Positions 1 through 7,383 of a stretch of DNA of 16,496 nucleotides are shown in pieces (position 1 is the stretch's first letter; every line of letters begins with the position of its first letter). Position numbers and translations under genes: made by a program. The notes beneath the pieces were generated by a model. It was given only the letters and a program-made list of their open reading frames with translations, was not told the DNA's origin and searched no databases. This DNA is from Acidobacteriota bacterium (GTDB lineage Bacteria; Acidobacteriota; Terriglobia; UBA7540), in contig PMYF01000458.1 of assembly GCA_003171295.1 (NCBI GenBank), positions 8,439-24,934 of the forward strand, written 5' to 3'.

Positions 1-13
1 AGCGCTAGTTCGA

Positions 14-42
14 TTGACACACCCGTGCGGTTCTGTTAGGTT
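14..42 (+). promoter_or_regulatory. Possible sigma70-type promoter of the AraC-family gene
   Basis: A perfect TTGACA hexamer (14-19) is followed after a 17-bp spacer by TAGGTT (37-42), which matches the -10 consensus at only three of six positions. It lies about 50 bp upstream of the ATG at 95. If it is a promoter, the TTG reading of the same bases as a start codon at 14 is wrong. The weak -10 and the closeness to the window edge keep confidence low. Confidence 0.3.
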
Positions 43-94
43 TTCCAATCATCCGAAAGGAAAGAGAATCGGCCCCCCATCGGGCGGATCCCTT

Positions 95-1087
95 ATGCCC
101 GGAACGAGAAACATCGACTGGGAAGAGTCGTTTTCCATCATCGATCCCCAGATTCGTGCGGACGGGGTTCACGTCTGGCCATTCGACCCGTCTTTCCCGG
201 TCGCTGTCAATTACATGATCCTCGCTGACCGCAAGCGCTTCCGGATGAACCGGCATGACTATTTCGAAATTCTCTGTGTGCTAAAGGGTGAGATTAAGTG
301 CCAAGTAGCCGCGCGGAGTTTCATCGCCAAGAGCGGCGAACTGATCGTAATCGGGAGCTGGCCGTACCACAGAACGTTACGCTTCACGCGCTCGCGCCCC
401 AAGATTGCCACCCTATTCTTCATGCCCGAAATCCTTTGTGAAGCGGGCACCCATGGTGAGGAAGCGGAATTTCTCATGCCCTTTTATCTTCAAGACGATT
501 CGTTTCCGCATCTCGTCCGGGCCGGGACGGGACTCCCCAGGGAAATTGCTGGACTCATTCAGCGAATCTACTCGGAGCTCCCCGCGGTTACCAATCGTGC
601 GCGCCTTTCGGTCAGAACATATCTGCGAATGATCCTGATTCTTCTGGCGAACCACTACGTAGGAGAGATTGGGAGCCGCCAATTAGATGACCGCAAGCAC
701 CAAGCGACGCATCGGATCGCGCCCTTGTTTGAATTCCTGGAGAAACACTACAACCAAGACATCAGTGGTGGGGATGCCGCGAGACTTCTGGGTGTTAGTA
801 AGCCCCATTTCATGCGGTTGTTCAAGGAGATAACCGGCCAATCGTTCGTTGGTTACCTCAATCATTTTCGAATTGCCAAAGCCCAAGCCATGCTGGGATC
901 GACGGAAATGCCTTTGGCCCAAGTCAGCCAGGAGGCAGGCTTCTGCGACCAGAGCTACTTCGGTTCCGTATTCATTAAGTTTGTGGGTATGACACCGCTC
1001 ACGTACCGACGGCGTTTCGGAAAGTCCTCAAAGTATCCCCGCGCTCAACAGAAGGATGTGGGTCCCTCCGAGACTCAGAAAACTTAA
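95..1087 (+). CDS. AraC-family transcriptional regulator
   Basis: Ligand-responsive DNA-binding regulator of about 330 residues. The N-terminal part (roughly residues 25-110) looks like a cupin-type sensing domain, with His/Tyr-rich strands such as RHDYFEIL and GELIVIGSWPYHR. The C-terminal ~100 residues form the double helix-turn-helix of the AraC/XylS family: the first HTH carries DAARLLGVSKPHFMRLFKEITG and the second carries VSQEAGFCDQSYFGSVFIKFVGMTP before a YRRRF end. I chose ATG 95 over an in-frame TTG at 14 because the TTG lies inside a TTGACA hexamer and the extra 27 residues do not look like protein. The Shine-Dalgarno before 95 is weak. The gene converges on the SDR at 1234-1998 and is the only transcription factor in the window, so it is the natural candidate regulator of the catabolic genes; this is an inference from position. 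The effector is unknown. Confidence 0.93.
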   Translation: MPGTRNIDWEESFSIIDPQIRADGVHVWPFDPSFPVAVNYMILADRKRFRMNRHDYFEILCVLKGEIKCQVAARSFIAKSGELIVIGSWPYHRTLRFTRSRPKIATLFFMPEILCEAGTHGEEAEFLMPFYLQDDSFPHLVRAGTGLPREIAGLIQRIYSELPAVTNRARLSVRTYLRMILILLANHYVGEIGSRQLDDRKHQATHRIAPLFEFLEKHYNQDISGGDAARLLGVSKPHFMRLFKEITGQSFVGYLNHFRIAKAQAMLGSTEMPLAQVSQEAGFCDQSYFGSVFIKFVGMTPLTYRRRFGKSSKYPRAQQKDVGPSETQKT

Positions 1088-1091
1088 AACA

Positions 1092-1107
1092 CCCCTCGTC
1101 CGAGGGG
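1092..1107 (+). terminator. Hairpin after the AraC-family gene
   Basis: CCCCTC (1092-1097), GTCC loop, GAGGGG (1102-1107), starting 4 nt after the TAA stop. The stem is strong but no T-run follows, so it is a terminator or 3'-end-stabilising hairpin rather than a textbook intrinsic terminator. The rest of the 1088-1233 gap between convergent genes shows nothing else I can name. Confidence 0.4.
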
Positions 1108-1233
1108 CCAGTCATCCTTCGCCGCCCCCTCGGCAACTCTGCCACAGAGACAGTTACAACCCTAAGGCTGAATTGTGGGCTGGCGCCGGGGGGGGGTAAC
1201 CGAAACCCCTTGGTCAGGGCTTCCCCACCCACC

Positions 1234-1998
1234 TTACGCGGTCAGCATTCCGCCATCGACCAGATAGAGCCCCCCCGTGCAATAACCTGACTCATCCGAG
1301 GCCAGAAAGACGGCAAGGGGCGCAACATCTTCGCCTGTGCCCAGGCGGCCCAGCGGGGCTTTGGCGACCAGCTTGGCGCGGGTCTCGCTATCTTCCAGAA
1401 GAGTGGAAATCATAGGCGTGTCGGTCGTCCCCGGCACGATGGCATTGACTCGGATCTTGTCGCGCGCGTAATCGATTGCCATGATTCTGGTCAGGGCAAT
1501 CACTCCACCTTTGCTGGTGCTGTAGGCCGTATAAGTGGGAGCGCAGCCAGTCAGCCCCGTGGGCGAGGCAATATTAATGATTGAGCCCCCGCCCCGCGTC
1601 AACATCTCAGGAATTGCGTATTTGGAGCACAACCAAGTGCCTCGGAGGTTGATGGACATCGTCCGATCCCAGGTTTCTTCCGAAAGTTCATGGGCACGAG
1701 CATCGCGACCGTGCATCTGGATGGCGGCATTGTTTATCAGGACGTCGAGCCCGCCAAACCGCTTGACCGCGATGTTGACCATCGCCTGTACGTCGTGAAG
1801 GTTGGAAACGTCCGTGGGGACGAAGGCCACTTCGCCGCCCAGCCCCCGGATCTCATGGGCAGCAGACTCACCGCGCACGGGGTCAATTTCCGCGATGAGG
1901 ACACGCGCTCCTTCGTGGGCGAAAGAACTCGCCACCGCTTTTCCGATTCCGGCGCCCCCTCCCGTGACAATCGCAATCTTGTCTTTCAGTCGCAGCAT
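1234..1998 (-). CDS. SDR-family NAD(P)-dependent oxidoreductase
   Basis: Classical short-chain dehydrogenase of 254 residues, a normal length. Visible motifs: cofactor-binding TGGGAGIG (12-19), NNAA (89-92), active-site Asn117 in SINLRG, Ser145, and Tyr159-x3-Lys163 (YSTSK). The acidic end of strand 2 (IAEIDP) suggests NAD rather than NADP. The C-terminus ends in the usual YLVDGG segment. It should oxidise or reduce a sugar, polyol or hydroxy acid; the substrate cannot be read from the sequence. Start ATG 1998 is supported by two SD-like stretches on the minus strand (GGAGGA 3 nt upstream and GGAGGAG 10 nt upstream). It lies 135 bp downstream of the Gfo/Idh gene on the same strand and is probably cotranscribed with it. 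The gap holds a small hairpin. Confidence 0.93.
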   Translation of the reverse strand: MLRLKDKIAIVTGGGAGIGKAVASSFAHEGARVLIAEIDPVRGESAAHEIRGLGGEVAFVPTDVSNLHDVQAMVNIAVKRFGGLDVLINNAAIQMHGRDARAHELSEETWDRTMSINLRGTWLCSKYAIPEMLTRGGGSIINIASPTGLTGCAPTYTAYSTSKGGVIALTRIMAIDYARDKIRVNAIVPGTTDTPMISTLLEDSETRAKLVAKAPLGRLGTGEDVAPLAVFLASDESGYCTGGLYLVDGGMLTA

Positions 1999-2030
1999 GA
2001 ATCCTCCGCTCCTCCAAGGATGCTCTCAGG

Positions 2031-2047
2031 ACCCGGGCCAACCGGGT
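2031..2047. other. Intercistronic hairpin
   Basis: ACCCGG (2031-2036), 5-nt loop, CCGGGT (2042-2047), in the gap between the Gfo/Idh gene and the downstream SDR. There is no T-run. It may protect or process the joint mRNA, or be chance in GC-rich DNA. Confidence 0.3.
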
Positions 2048-2133
2048 TGGGCTGTGACACCCACCCTGGGCGGAAGGGGCGTGAGCTGAACGCTCTCTTC
2101 CTGGTGGCAAAGGCCCACTTCCAATCCTACAAA

Positions 2134-3189
2134 TCAGGTTGCTGCCGATTCGGACTCTGGCGGCGAAATCAGCGCAACCGTTTGCCCGGACCGTGCCGAC
2201 TCATAGGCCGCAGAAGTTAGGATAACCGTCTTCAGGTTATCGTCACCGGTCGTCTCCGCCGGCGCACCACCTTTCAGAGCCTGCAAGAGGTGTCCGATGC
2301 AAGGAACCATGCTGGCATGGACAACTTGATAGTCCGGGTCGGCCCAACCAAATCTCGGTGGTGGGCAGCGCCATGAATGCGTGCCCCCCTGCGTGGTCAC
2401 TCGAACCCAAAAGTCGGGCGCCAACTCTGCGGAGCCCTTGTCCCCTTCCACAAAGATGAAGGTTTCGGGAAAGCGCTCGCGCTCGAGATAGTTCTCAGCA
2501 TAGCCGAGTTCGCATATCACGGTTGTCTTGCCGCCCATATGCATTACGACGGTCGCGACATCTTCGCCCTTGATGTCGCGATGCACCCGGTGAACCTGGC
2601 AATACAAACGGTCAGCTTCTCCAAAAAGGAACCGAGCGACATCGAGAATGTGGGTCCCCATGTCCCACAGGATGAACTCCTCCCAATCCCTTAATGCCGG
2701 CTCGTTGATAAAGACCGGAAAACCGGAGACCATGGTCAGTCGAGCTCGAAACGGTGTGCCGATCGATCCTTCATCCAGAACCTTCTTGAAGGCTCGAATG
2801 GGATGTTGCCAGCGCCAGTTCTCGTGAATGAAGAAGGGTATAGCCGCCGCGTAACACGTCTGGACCATCTGCCGGGCCACTGCCAGCGAGGGGCCCATCG
2901 GCTTTTGGCAGATGACGGGTATTCCGCGGACCGCCGCCATCGCCGTGAACCTTTGGTGGGTGACAACGTCAGTACAGATATCAACAAAATCCAGCCGTTC
3001 CTTGGAAAGAAGCTCCTCCGCGTCTCCGTACACGGCTGCAACTCCGAATTCCTGGGCCAGTTTCACGGCTTTTGAAACCGTCCGGTTGTACAGAGCAACG
3101 CACTTGGCATCTGGAAACTCGTGCCAGGCCGCCAGTTGATAACGTGCCCAGAAATGTGCTCCGAATATTGCGAAACGCAACTCAGCCAT
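2134..3189 (-). CDS. Gfo/Idh/MocA-family oxidoreductase
   Basis: NAD(P)-dependent sugar or inositol dehydrogenase-type enzyme. The N-terminal Rossmann segment reads RFAIFGAHFWARYQL, a variant of the GxGxxG loop, followed by ALYNRT at strand 2. The family EKP motif appears as QKPM (its Lys is about residue 96 from the chosen start), then HENWRWQHP and a C-terminal beta-sheet substrate domain. Length (351 residues) is normal. The longer reading begins at a GTG (3195). I prefer ATG 3189 because a GGGGGGAG stretch sits about 5 nt upstream of it and the family normally begins just before the Rossmann strand. It diverges from the SDR at 3413 across a 223-bp control region. Members of this family act on sugars, sugar acids and inositols, in line with the rest of the locus; the exact reaction is unknown. 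Confidence 0.93.
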   Translation of the reverse strand: MAELRFAIFGAHFWARYQLAAWHEFPDAKCVALYNRTVSKAVKLAQEFGVAAVYGDAEELLSKERLDFVDICTDVVTHQRFTAMAAVRGIPVICQKPMGPSLAVARQMVQTCYAAAIPFFIHENWRWQHPIRAFKKVLDEGSIGTPFRARLTMVSGFPVFINEPALRDWEEFILWDMGTHILDVARFLFGEADRLYCQVHRVHRDIKGEDVATVVMHMGGKTTVICELGYAENYLERERFPETFIFVEGDKGSAELAPDFWVRVTTQGGTHSWRCPPPRFGWADPDYQVVHASMVPCIGHLLQALKGGAPAETTGDDNLKTVILTSAAYESARSGQTVALISPPESESAAT

Positions 3190-3287
3190 GGACACTCCCC
3201 CCGGCTTTCGTCTCGTCCCTATAATTCCCCGTCCTCGACATTTCGAGTCTTCTACCTCTATTGAGGAGGCTGATCTATAAGGATCTC

Positions 3288-3309
3288 TATATTTCTTGTT
3301 GGAAATATA
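3288..3309. promoter_or_regulatory. Perfect AT-rich palindrome, candidate operator
   Basis: TATATTTC (3288-3295), spacer TTGTTG, GAAATATA (3302-3309): an 8-bp perfect inverted repeat with a 6-bp spacer. It lies between the divergent Gfo/Idh and SDR genes, 27 bp upstream of the -35 box of the rightward promoter. The geometry (22 bp, two half-sites) is that of a site for a dimeric regulator. The regulator is not identifiable from the sequence; AraC-family proteins usually bind direct repeats, so another factor may be involved. Confidence 0.5.
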
Positions 3310-3336
3310 TCACGACGATTTAGGGAGCAGAAATTG

Positions 3337-3366
3337 TTGACGCCAACGAAGTCCCACCACTATACT
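3337..3366 (+). promoter_or_regulatory. Sigma70-type promoter of the SDR-permease-kinase genes
   Basis: TTGACG (3337-3342, 5/6 to consensus), 18-bp spacer, TATACT (3361-3366, 5/6). Transcription would start near 3373, leaving a leader of about 40 nt before the ATG at 3413. This is the best-matching promoter in the window. Confidence 0.6.
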
Positions 3367-3412
3367 CGCGCCCAATTTTGCATGAGGAGACTTCCTCTGG
3401 AAGCGAGGTGCG

Positions 3413-4198
3413 ATGCGCCCGACGATTAAAGCACATGCTGATTTCATACCCAACCGTTTTCGTGAGCAGGTTGCCCTGGTGGTCGGTGGGGCTCAGGGCA
3501 TTGGCAAAGCTATTGCAGTCCGGCTTGCCCGCGAAGGAGCACAGGTGATCATTGCCGACATCGATCGGAAGATGCTCCTCAAGACGGCGCAGGAAATCCG
3601 GCAGGACAAAGGCGAAGTCCGGACGATAGCGTGCAACGTGCGCAGAGAACCGCAGGTCAAGCGGATGGTGTCGAGTGTGATCCGGCGCTACGAGCGCATC
3701 GACGTGTTGATGCAGATCGCAGGCGTCGCTAAACCTGCTCCTTTCCTGAAAACCTCCACGGAGCACTACGACTGGATCCTGGACACGAATGTCAAAGGTT
3801 CCTTCCTGGTGGCGCGGGCCGTTTTGCCGCATATGATCAAGCAGCGGCGCGGCAAGATGGTGTTCATGGCATCTACCAACAGTTGGGACGCCGAGGCGGA
3901 ATTGGCCCCTTACAATATTTCGAAAGCGGGTGTGTTCTTGCTGGCCAAGACCCTGGCGCGGGAATTCGGCCGCTACGGCATTAATTCAAATGCTCTCGGC
4001 CCCGGATTCATCCGCACTCGCCTGTCGGGTTGGGTTCTTGAGCACCCGGGGTTTGCAGCCAAATACAAGGATCTGATCCCCCTGGGGCGGATTGGCGAAC
4101 CCGAAGACGTTGCCGGACCAGCAACCTTTCTCGCTTCGCGGGATGCGGATTATGTGAATGGCGTTTTGTTGTTTGTGGATGGCGGCCAACTCGCCTGA
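3413..4198 (+). CDS. SDR-family oxidoreductase with altered NNAG motif
   Basis: Short-chain dehydrogenase of 261 residues. Motifs: GGAQGIG (25-31), Asn126 in DTNVKG, Ser154 in MVFMAS, Tyr167-x3-Lys171 (YNISK), and the C-terminal LLFVDGG. The acidic residue after strand 2 (IADID) suggests NAD. The usual NNAG after strand 4 is replaced by QIAG (101-104), although the catalytic Asn-Ser-Tyr-Lys set is complete, so an active enzyme is still expected. An N-terminal extension of about 15 residues precedes the first strand. The start at ATG 3413 has GAGG 4 nt upstream. It is the first gene of a plus-strand trio with the permease (70 bp downstream) and an FGGY kinase, suggesting an oxidation step on the imported compound. 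Confidence 0.92.
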   Translation: MRPTIKAHADFIPNRFREQVALVVGGAQGIGKAIAVRLAREGAQVIIADIDRKMLLKTAQEIRQDKGEVRTIACNVRREPQVKRMVSSVIRRYERIDVLMQIAGVAKPAPFLKTSTEHYDWILDTNVKGSFLVARAVLPHMIKQRRGKMVFMASTNSWDAEAELAPYNISKAGVFLLAKTLAREFGRYGINSNALGPGFIRTRLSGWVLEHPGFAAKYKDLIPLGRIGEPEDVAGPATFLASRDADYVNGVLLFVDGGQLA

Positions 4199-4200
4199 GG

Positions 4201-4230
4201 CGGGCGCCGCGCCGGGCCAACCGGCGCCCG
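4201..4230. other. GC-rich intercistronic hairpin between SDR and permease
   Basis: CGGGCGCCG (4201-4209) and CGGCGCCCG (4222-4230) form a perfect 9-bp stem around a 12-nt loop, beginning 3 nt after the SDR gene ends. There is no T-run, and the permease Shine-Dalgarno AAGGA (4258-4262) follows. It is more likely an mRNA-stability or attenuation element than a full terminator. Confidence 0.4.
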
Positions 4231-4268
4231 AAGAACTCGTCGATATCAAGCACGACTAAGGATTTATC

Positions 4269-5648
4269 GTGGCCACTCCCGACAAGCACTTGCAGCCTGC
4301 CCCTTACGCTGAACTCCCCCGCCTCCGCCGCGTGCTGAGCCTTTGGGATTTGATCCTCTATGGAATCGTGGCGGTCACGCCCAGCGCTCCGGTGACGGTC
4401 TTCGGGCTGGCGCTGGTGATGTCGAGGGGCCATGCCGTCGATACCATTCTGGTCGCCATGGTGGCCATGGTCCTTACCGGGTTCAGTTACGGCCGGATGG
4501 CGGCCCTCTACCCGGCCGCAGGTTCGGCTTACACTTATGTGGGGCGCGGGCTCAACCCGCACCTGGGCTTTCTGGCGGGTTGGGCGATGCTGCTGGATTA
4601 CGTCGTGATTCCCCTATTCTGTGTGATTTACGGCTCCTTGTCGATCCAGCGGCTGTTCCCGCATGTCCCCTTCGTATTCTGGTCGGCGTTCATTGCAGGC
4701 GCCATCACCTATCTGAACCTGCGGGGGATTCGTTCCACGGCACGCACCAACCAGGTCCTGGTCAGCTTCATGTTCCTCGTCCTGATAGCCTTCATCATTC
4801 TTTCCATTCGGTACATTATCGGGCAGCAGGGGTGGAGCGGGTTATTCACGGTCATGCCGTTCTACAACCCCCAGACGTTCCGCGTCGGCTCGCTGGCCAC
4901 GGCTACTTCGTTCGCTGCCCTGACATATCTTGGCTTTGATAGTGTCACGACGCTGGCGGAAGACGTCCACAATCCCCGGCAGAACATCCTCCGGGCCACG
5001 GTCCTGGTCTGCGCCTTTACGGGAGTCTTTGGGGGCTTGCTGGTTTATCTTGCCCAAATCGCCTGGCCGGACTACTCCACCTTTCGCAATATCGAAACCG
5101 CATTCATGGACGTGACCCGCCGGGTGGGCGGAGCGGGTCTCTTCCAGGCGATGGCAGTTCTACTCGTCATCGCCAACATTGGCGCGGGCCTTACGGGGCA
5201 GGTGGGCGCCGCGCGTTTGCTATTCGGTATGGGCCGCGACGGGGCACTGCCGCGCCAAATATTTTCCTACCTTGATCCCAAGAGGAATACCCCAACGCTG
5301 AATATTTGGATCATTGGCGTCTTGGCCTTCGTGGGCGCGCAGTTTATGAGCTACGAGCTCACGGCGGAGATCCTGAACTTTGGCGCCTTCCTGGGATTTA
5401 TCGGTGTGAACGTCGCCACCGTTTGGCAGTTCTACGTGACCGGCCAACCCGGACGAAGGAAGAATTTCCTCACCGATGCCCTGGTGCCGGGGCTGGGCGC
5501 CCTGTTTTGCTTGATGATCTGGTTGGGGCTGGCAGCACCCGCAAAAATTGCGGGAGGAATCTGGTTCGTCATCGGCCTGACGCACAGCGCCATCCGCACA
5601 CGTGGTTTCCGAAACCGTCCGTCGATGATTGACTTCAGTGAGTCTTAG
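4269..5648 (+). CDS. APC-superfamily permease (amino-acid transporter type)
   Basis: Integral membrane transporter of 459 residues with about twelve hydrophobic segments. The family signature near the first helix (SLWDLILYGIVAVTPSAP) and the helix 3 region (YPAAGSAYTYVGRGLNP followed by GFLAGWAMLLDY) match the amino acid-polyamine-organocation superfamily. The SYGRMAALYP loop and FAALTYLGFDSVTTLAEDV in helix 6 are also typical. GTG 4269 is the start, with AAGGA six nt upstream. Known relatives carry amino acids, amines and related zwitterions by proton symport or exchange, yet here the gene lies between a dehydrogenase and a sugar kinase. It probably imports the compound this locus degrades, which argues that this compound may carry an amino or other charged group. 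The substrate is not determined. Confidence 0.92.
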   Translation: MATPDKHLQPAPYAELPRLRRVLSLWDLILYGIVAVTPSAPVTVFGLALVMSRGHAVDTILVAMVAMVLTGFSYGRMAALYPAAGSAYTYVGRGLNPHLGFLAGWAMLLDYVVIPLFCVIYGSLSIQRLFPHVPFVFWSAFIAGAITYLNLRGIRSTARTNQVLVSFMFLVLIAFIILSIRYIIGQQGWSGLFTVMPFYNPQTFRVGSLATATSFAALTYLGFDSVTTLAEDVHNPRQNILRATVLVCAFTGVFGGLLVYLAQIAWPDYSTFRNIETAFMDVTRRVGGAGLFQAMAVLLVIANIGAGLTGQVGAARLLFGMGRDGALPRQIFSYLDPKRNTPTLNIWIIGVLAFVGAQFMSYELTAEILNFGAFLGFIGVNVATVWQFYVTGQPGRRKNFLTDALVPGLGALFCLMIWLGLAAPAKIAGGIWFVIGLTHSAIRTRGFRNRPSMIDFSES

Positions 5649-5660
5649 TGGAATAAGTGG

Positions 5661-5710
5661 GTAGGGCCACCCCTTGGGGAGGCCTAGGCTGTGTTAAGGG
5701 CTGGCCCTAC
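5661..5710. repeat. GTAG-ended inverted-repeat element (REP-like)
   Basis: GTAGGGCCA (5661-5669) and TGGCCCTAC (5702-5710) are perfect 9-bp inverted ends. Inside the left end, GGCC-A-CCCC-TT-GGGG-A-GGCC is a nearly perfect hairpin; near the right end AGGG-CTGG-CCCT forms a short one. Both ends therefore read GTAG followed by a self-pairing stretch, as in GTAG-type REP doublets. It lies in the 186-bp gap between permease and kinase and may act on mRNA processing. No second copy of this exact sequence is in the window; the remaining gap to 5834 shows nothing else. Confidence 0.4.
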
Positions 5711-5834
5711 AAGATCCCGCGTTGTGGTTGGTTGCGGCCAGAGGCCGCCCTAACCCTCCTGCGGCGCAACCGCCGTATCCCGGGGTTGGCCGGACCCGAT
5801 ATGACGGGGCGCACACATCTGACCTGGCGAATTC

Positions 5835-7280
5835 ATGACTTCCCACGCGGGGGCATTTGTCCTGGGGCTGGACGTCGGCACCAGCGGAGTTCGGGCGGTG
5901 GCTGCCGATAGGGGTGGGAACGCGCTCGCCGAGGCCCACACGTCGATTTCCGATCCGCGTCCCGACTCATCCATCCATGAACAGGACCCGCAGGAATGGT
6001 GGCGGGCAACCTGCTCTACGCTGAAGAGCACGCTTAAGGAACTGCAAAATGTTGCCGCAGCGCATGCCATTTTAGGCGTGGCTGTGACCTCAACCTCCGG
6101 GTCGCTGGTACTGACTGACGCAGCAGGTCATCCGGTGCGCCCGGCCATCCTTTACGATGACTCCCGGGGCGCGGCCCTCGCCCGGGACCTCCGTCGCGGT
6201 CTGCCTTCAGAAGCTGCCGATTTCAATGCATCTTACTCGCTCGTCAAGGCTGCCTGGGTTCGCCAAAAAGAACCAGTGATCTGGGAGCGGGCCCGTCATT
6301 TACTGCATCCTGCGGATTGGTTATCTGGGAAGTTTACGGGGCAGTTCGGGACTTCCGACGATTCGAACGCCCTCAAACTCGGCTACGACCCCGAAGCTGG
6401 GAGTTGGGGTTCAGCAGTTTCACTTCTAGGCTTTCCCAAAGGGATGCTCCCGCGGGTCGTTCGACCCAGCGCCTGGGTCGGCACGGTTTGCCCCCGGGCT
6501 AGCGAGGAGACAGGTCTGAAACCAGGGACCCCGATCCTGGCCGGCGCGACGGATGGAATGGCCAGCTTGATTGCCTCCGGCGCCAGGGAACCGGGACACG
6601 CGAACACTACACTGGGGACTACGATTGTCTGGAAGGTGCTCGCGAGGAACAAACCGGGGCTGGCGCAGGGAGTGTATTGCCATCGGCACCCATGTAACTT
6701 GTGGGCCCCGGGAGCTGCCAGTAACACCGGCCCTGGAAGTCTTCGGTCGGAAAAGGCCGGTCTGGCATCGTCAGAATTGGACCGCACCGTGGCCGGTTAC
6801 CTTCCCAGCTCAACCCTCTGCTACTTACTCCGCTCAAGAGGCGAACGCTTTCCGTTCCTGAACGCCGGGGCGGAGGGTTTCTTTGAAGGCGATCCGGCGA
6901 CCCCGGCTGAATCCTATGCAGCGCAACTGCAGTCACTCGCCTTTGTCGAGCGTTGGGGATATGAGCGACTGGCGGATTGCGGCGTCGCGGTGGGGCCGGA
7001 GGTTTTCTCCACCGGCAGCGCAGCGGCCAGTCCTGCCTTCTCCCAACTTCGCGCCTCGGTCCTGCGGCGTAAGGTTTACAGGTGCCACTTTCCCACCTCG
7101 GCCTTTGGAGCCGCGATCCTGGCAGCTTCAGAAACCCTATTCGGGGGGGACTTGAAATCCGCCCTCCAGGACATGATTCGGGTCAAGGGAAGCGACCGGC
7201 CAAACCCTGCCGCCGCCGAGCATTTTGACCGGATTTACAGTAGCTTTCGCGCCGCCTGTACACGCCGGGGATATGCCTGA
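5835..7280 (+). CDS. FGGY-family carbohydrate kinase, SePSK/D-ribulokinase-like
   Basis: ATP-dependent sugar kinase of 481 residues with the two-domain actin-like fold. The phosphate-1 loop is VLGLDVGTSGVRAVAAD (9-25). TSTSGSLVLTDAAGHPV (85-101) and ILYDDSRG follow. The catalytic base should be Asp240 in AGATDGMASL, and NTTLGTTIVWKV (257-268) is the phosphate-2 region. The TSGSLVL / YDDSR / LGTTIVWK pattern is closer to the SePSK and plant XK-1 ribulokinase-like branch than to xylulokinase or glycerol kinase; that placement is from memory of the family. The adenosine motif is divergent (TGSAAASPAFSQLRAS). ATG 5835 has no clear Shine-Dalgarno, and no better in-frame start precedes the phosphate-1 loop. 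It is the last gene of the plus-strand trio and converges on dhaL. It probably phosphorylates a ketose. Confidence 0.88.
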   Translation: MTSHAGAFVLGLDVGTSGVRAVAADRGGNALAEAHTSISDPRPDSSIHEQDPQEWWRATCSTLKSTLKELQNVAAAHAILGVAVTSTSGSLVLTDAAGHPVRPAILYDDSRGAALARDLRRGLPSEAADFNASYSLVKAAWVRQKEPVIWERARHLLHPADWLSGKFTGQFGTSDDSNALKLGYDPEAGSWGSAVSLLGFPKGMLPRVVRPSAWVGTVCPRASEETGLKPGTPILAGATDGMASLIASGAREPGHANTTLGTTIVWKVLARNKPGLAQGVYCHRHPCNLWAPGAASNTGPGSLRSEKAGLASSELDRTVAGYLPSSTLCYLLRSRGERFPFLNAGAEGFFEGDPATPAESYAAQLQSLAFVERWGYERLADCGVAVGPEVFSTGSAAASPAFSQLRASVLRRKVYRCHFPTSAFGAAILAASETLFGGDLKSALQDMIRVKGSDRPNPAAAEHFDRIYSSFRAACTRRGYA

Positions 7281-7301
7281 ACGGCAATCGGGAGCGGGTG
7301 C

Positions 7302-7318
7302 TGCGAGCGCCCCTCGCA
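7302..7318. terminator. Hairpin between convergent kinase and dhaL genes
   Basis: TGCGAG (7302-7307), 5-nt loop, CTCGCA (7313-7318), in the 103-bp gap between two convergent genes. A bidirectional terminator is expected here. There is no T-run on either side, so the assignment is tentative. Confidence 0.35.
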
Positions 7319-7383
7319 CCTAGCCCTGAACCTAGAGACGGCCCGGGCGCCCCCGTTACAGTTGAAAGAGAAGATTGGAAAGG

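Noticed and set aside
14..94. N-terminal extension of the AraC-family protein from a TTG at 14
   Set aside because: The TTG is part of a TTGACA -35-like hexamer and the encoded 27 residues show no family similarity; ATG 95 is preferred.
1690..2220. Open frame of 176 codons antisense to the first SDR and into the gap
   Set aside because: No protein motif is present; it overlaps a complete SDR with intact catalytic residues.
3220..3225. Perfect TATAAT hexamer on the plus strand
   Set aside because: No -35 box lies at a usable distance upstream (the region is C-rich). The better promoter is at 3337-3366.
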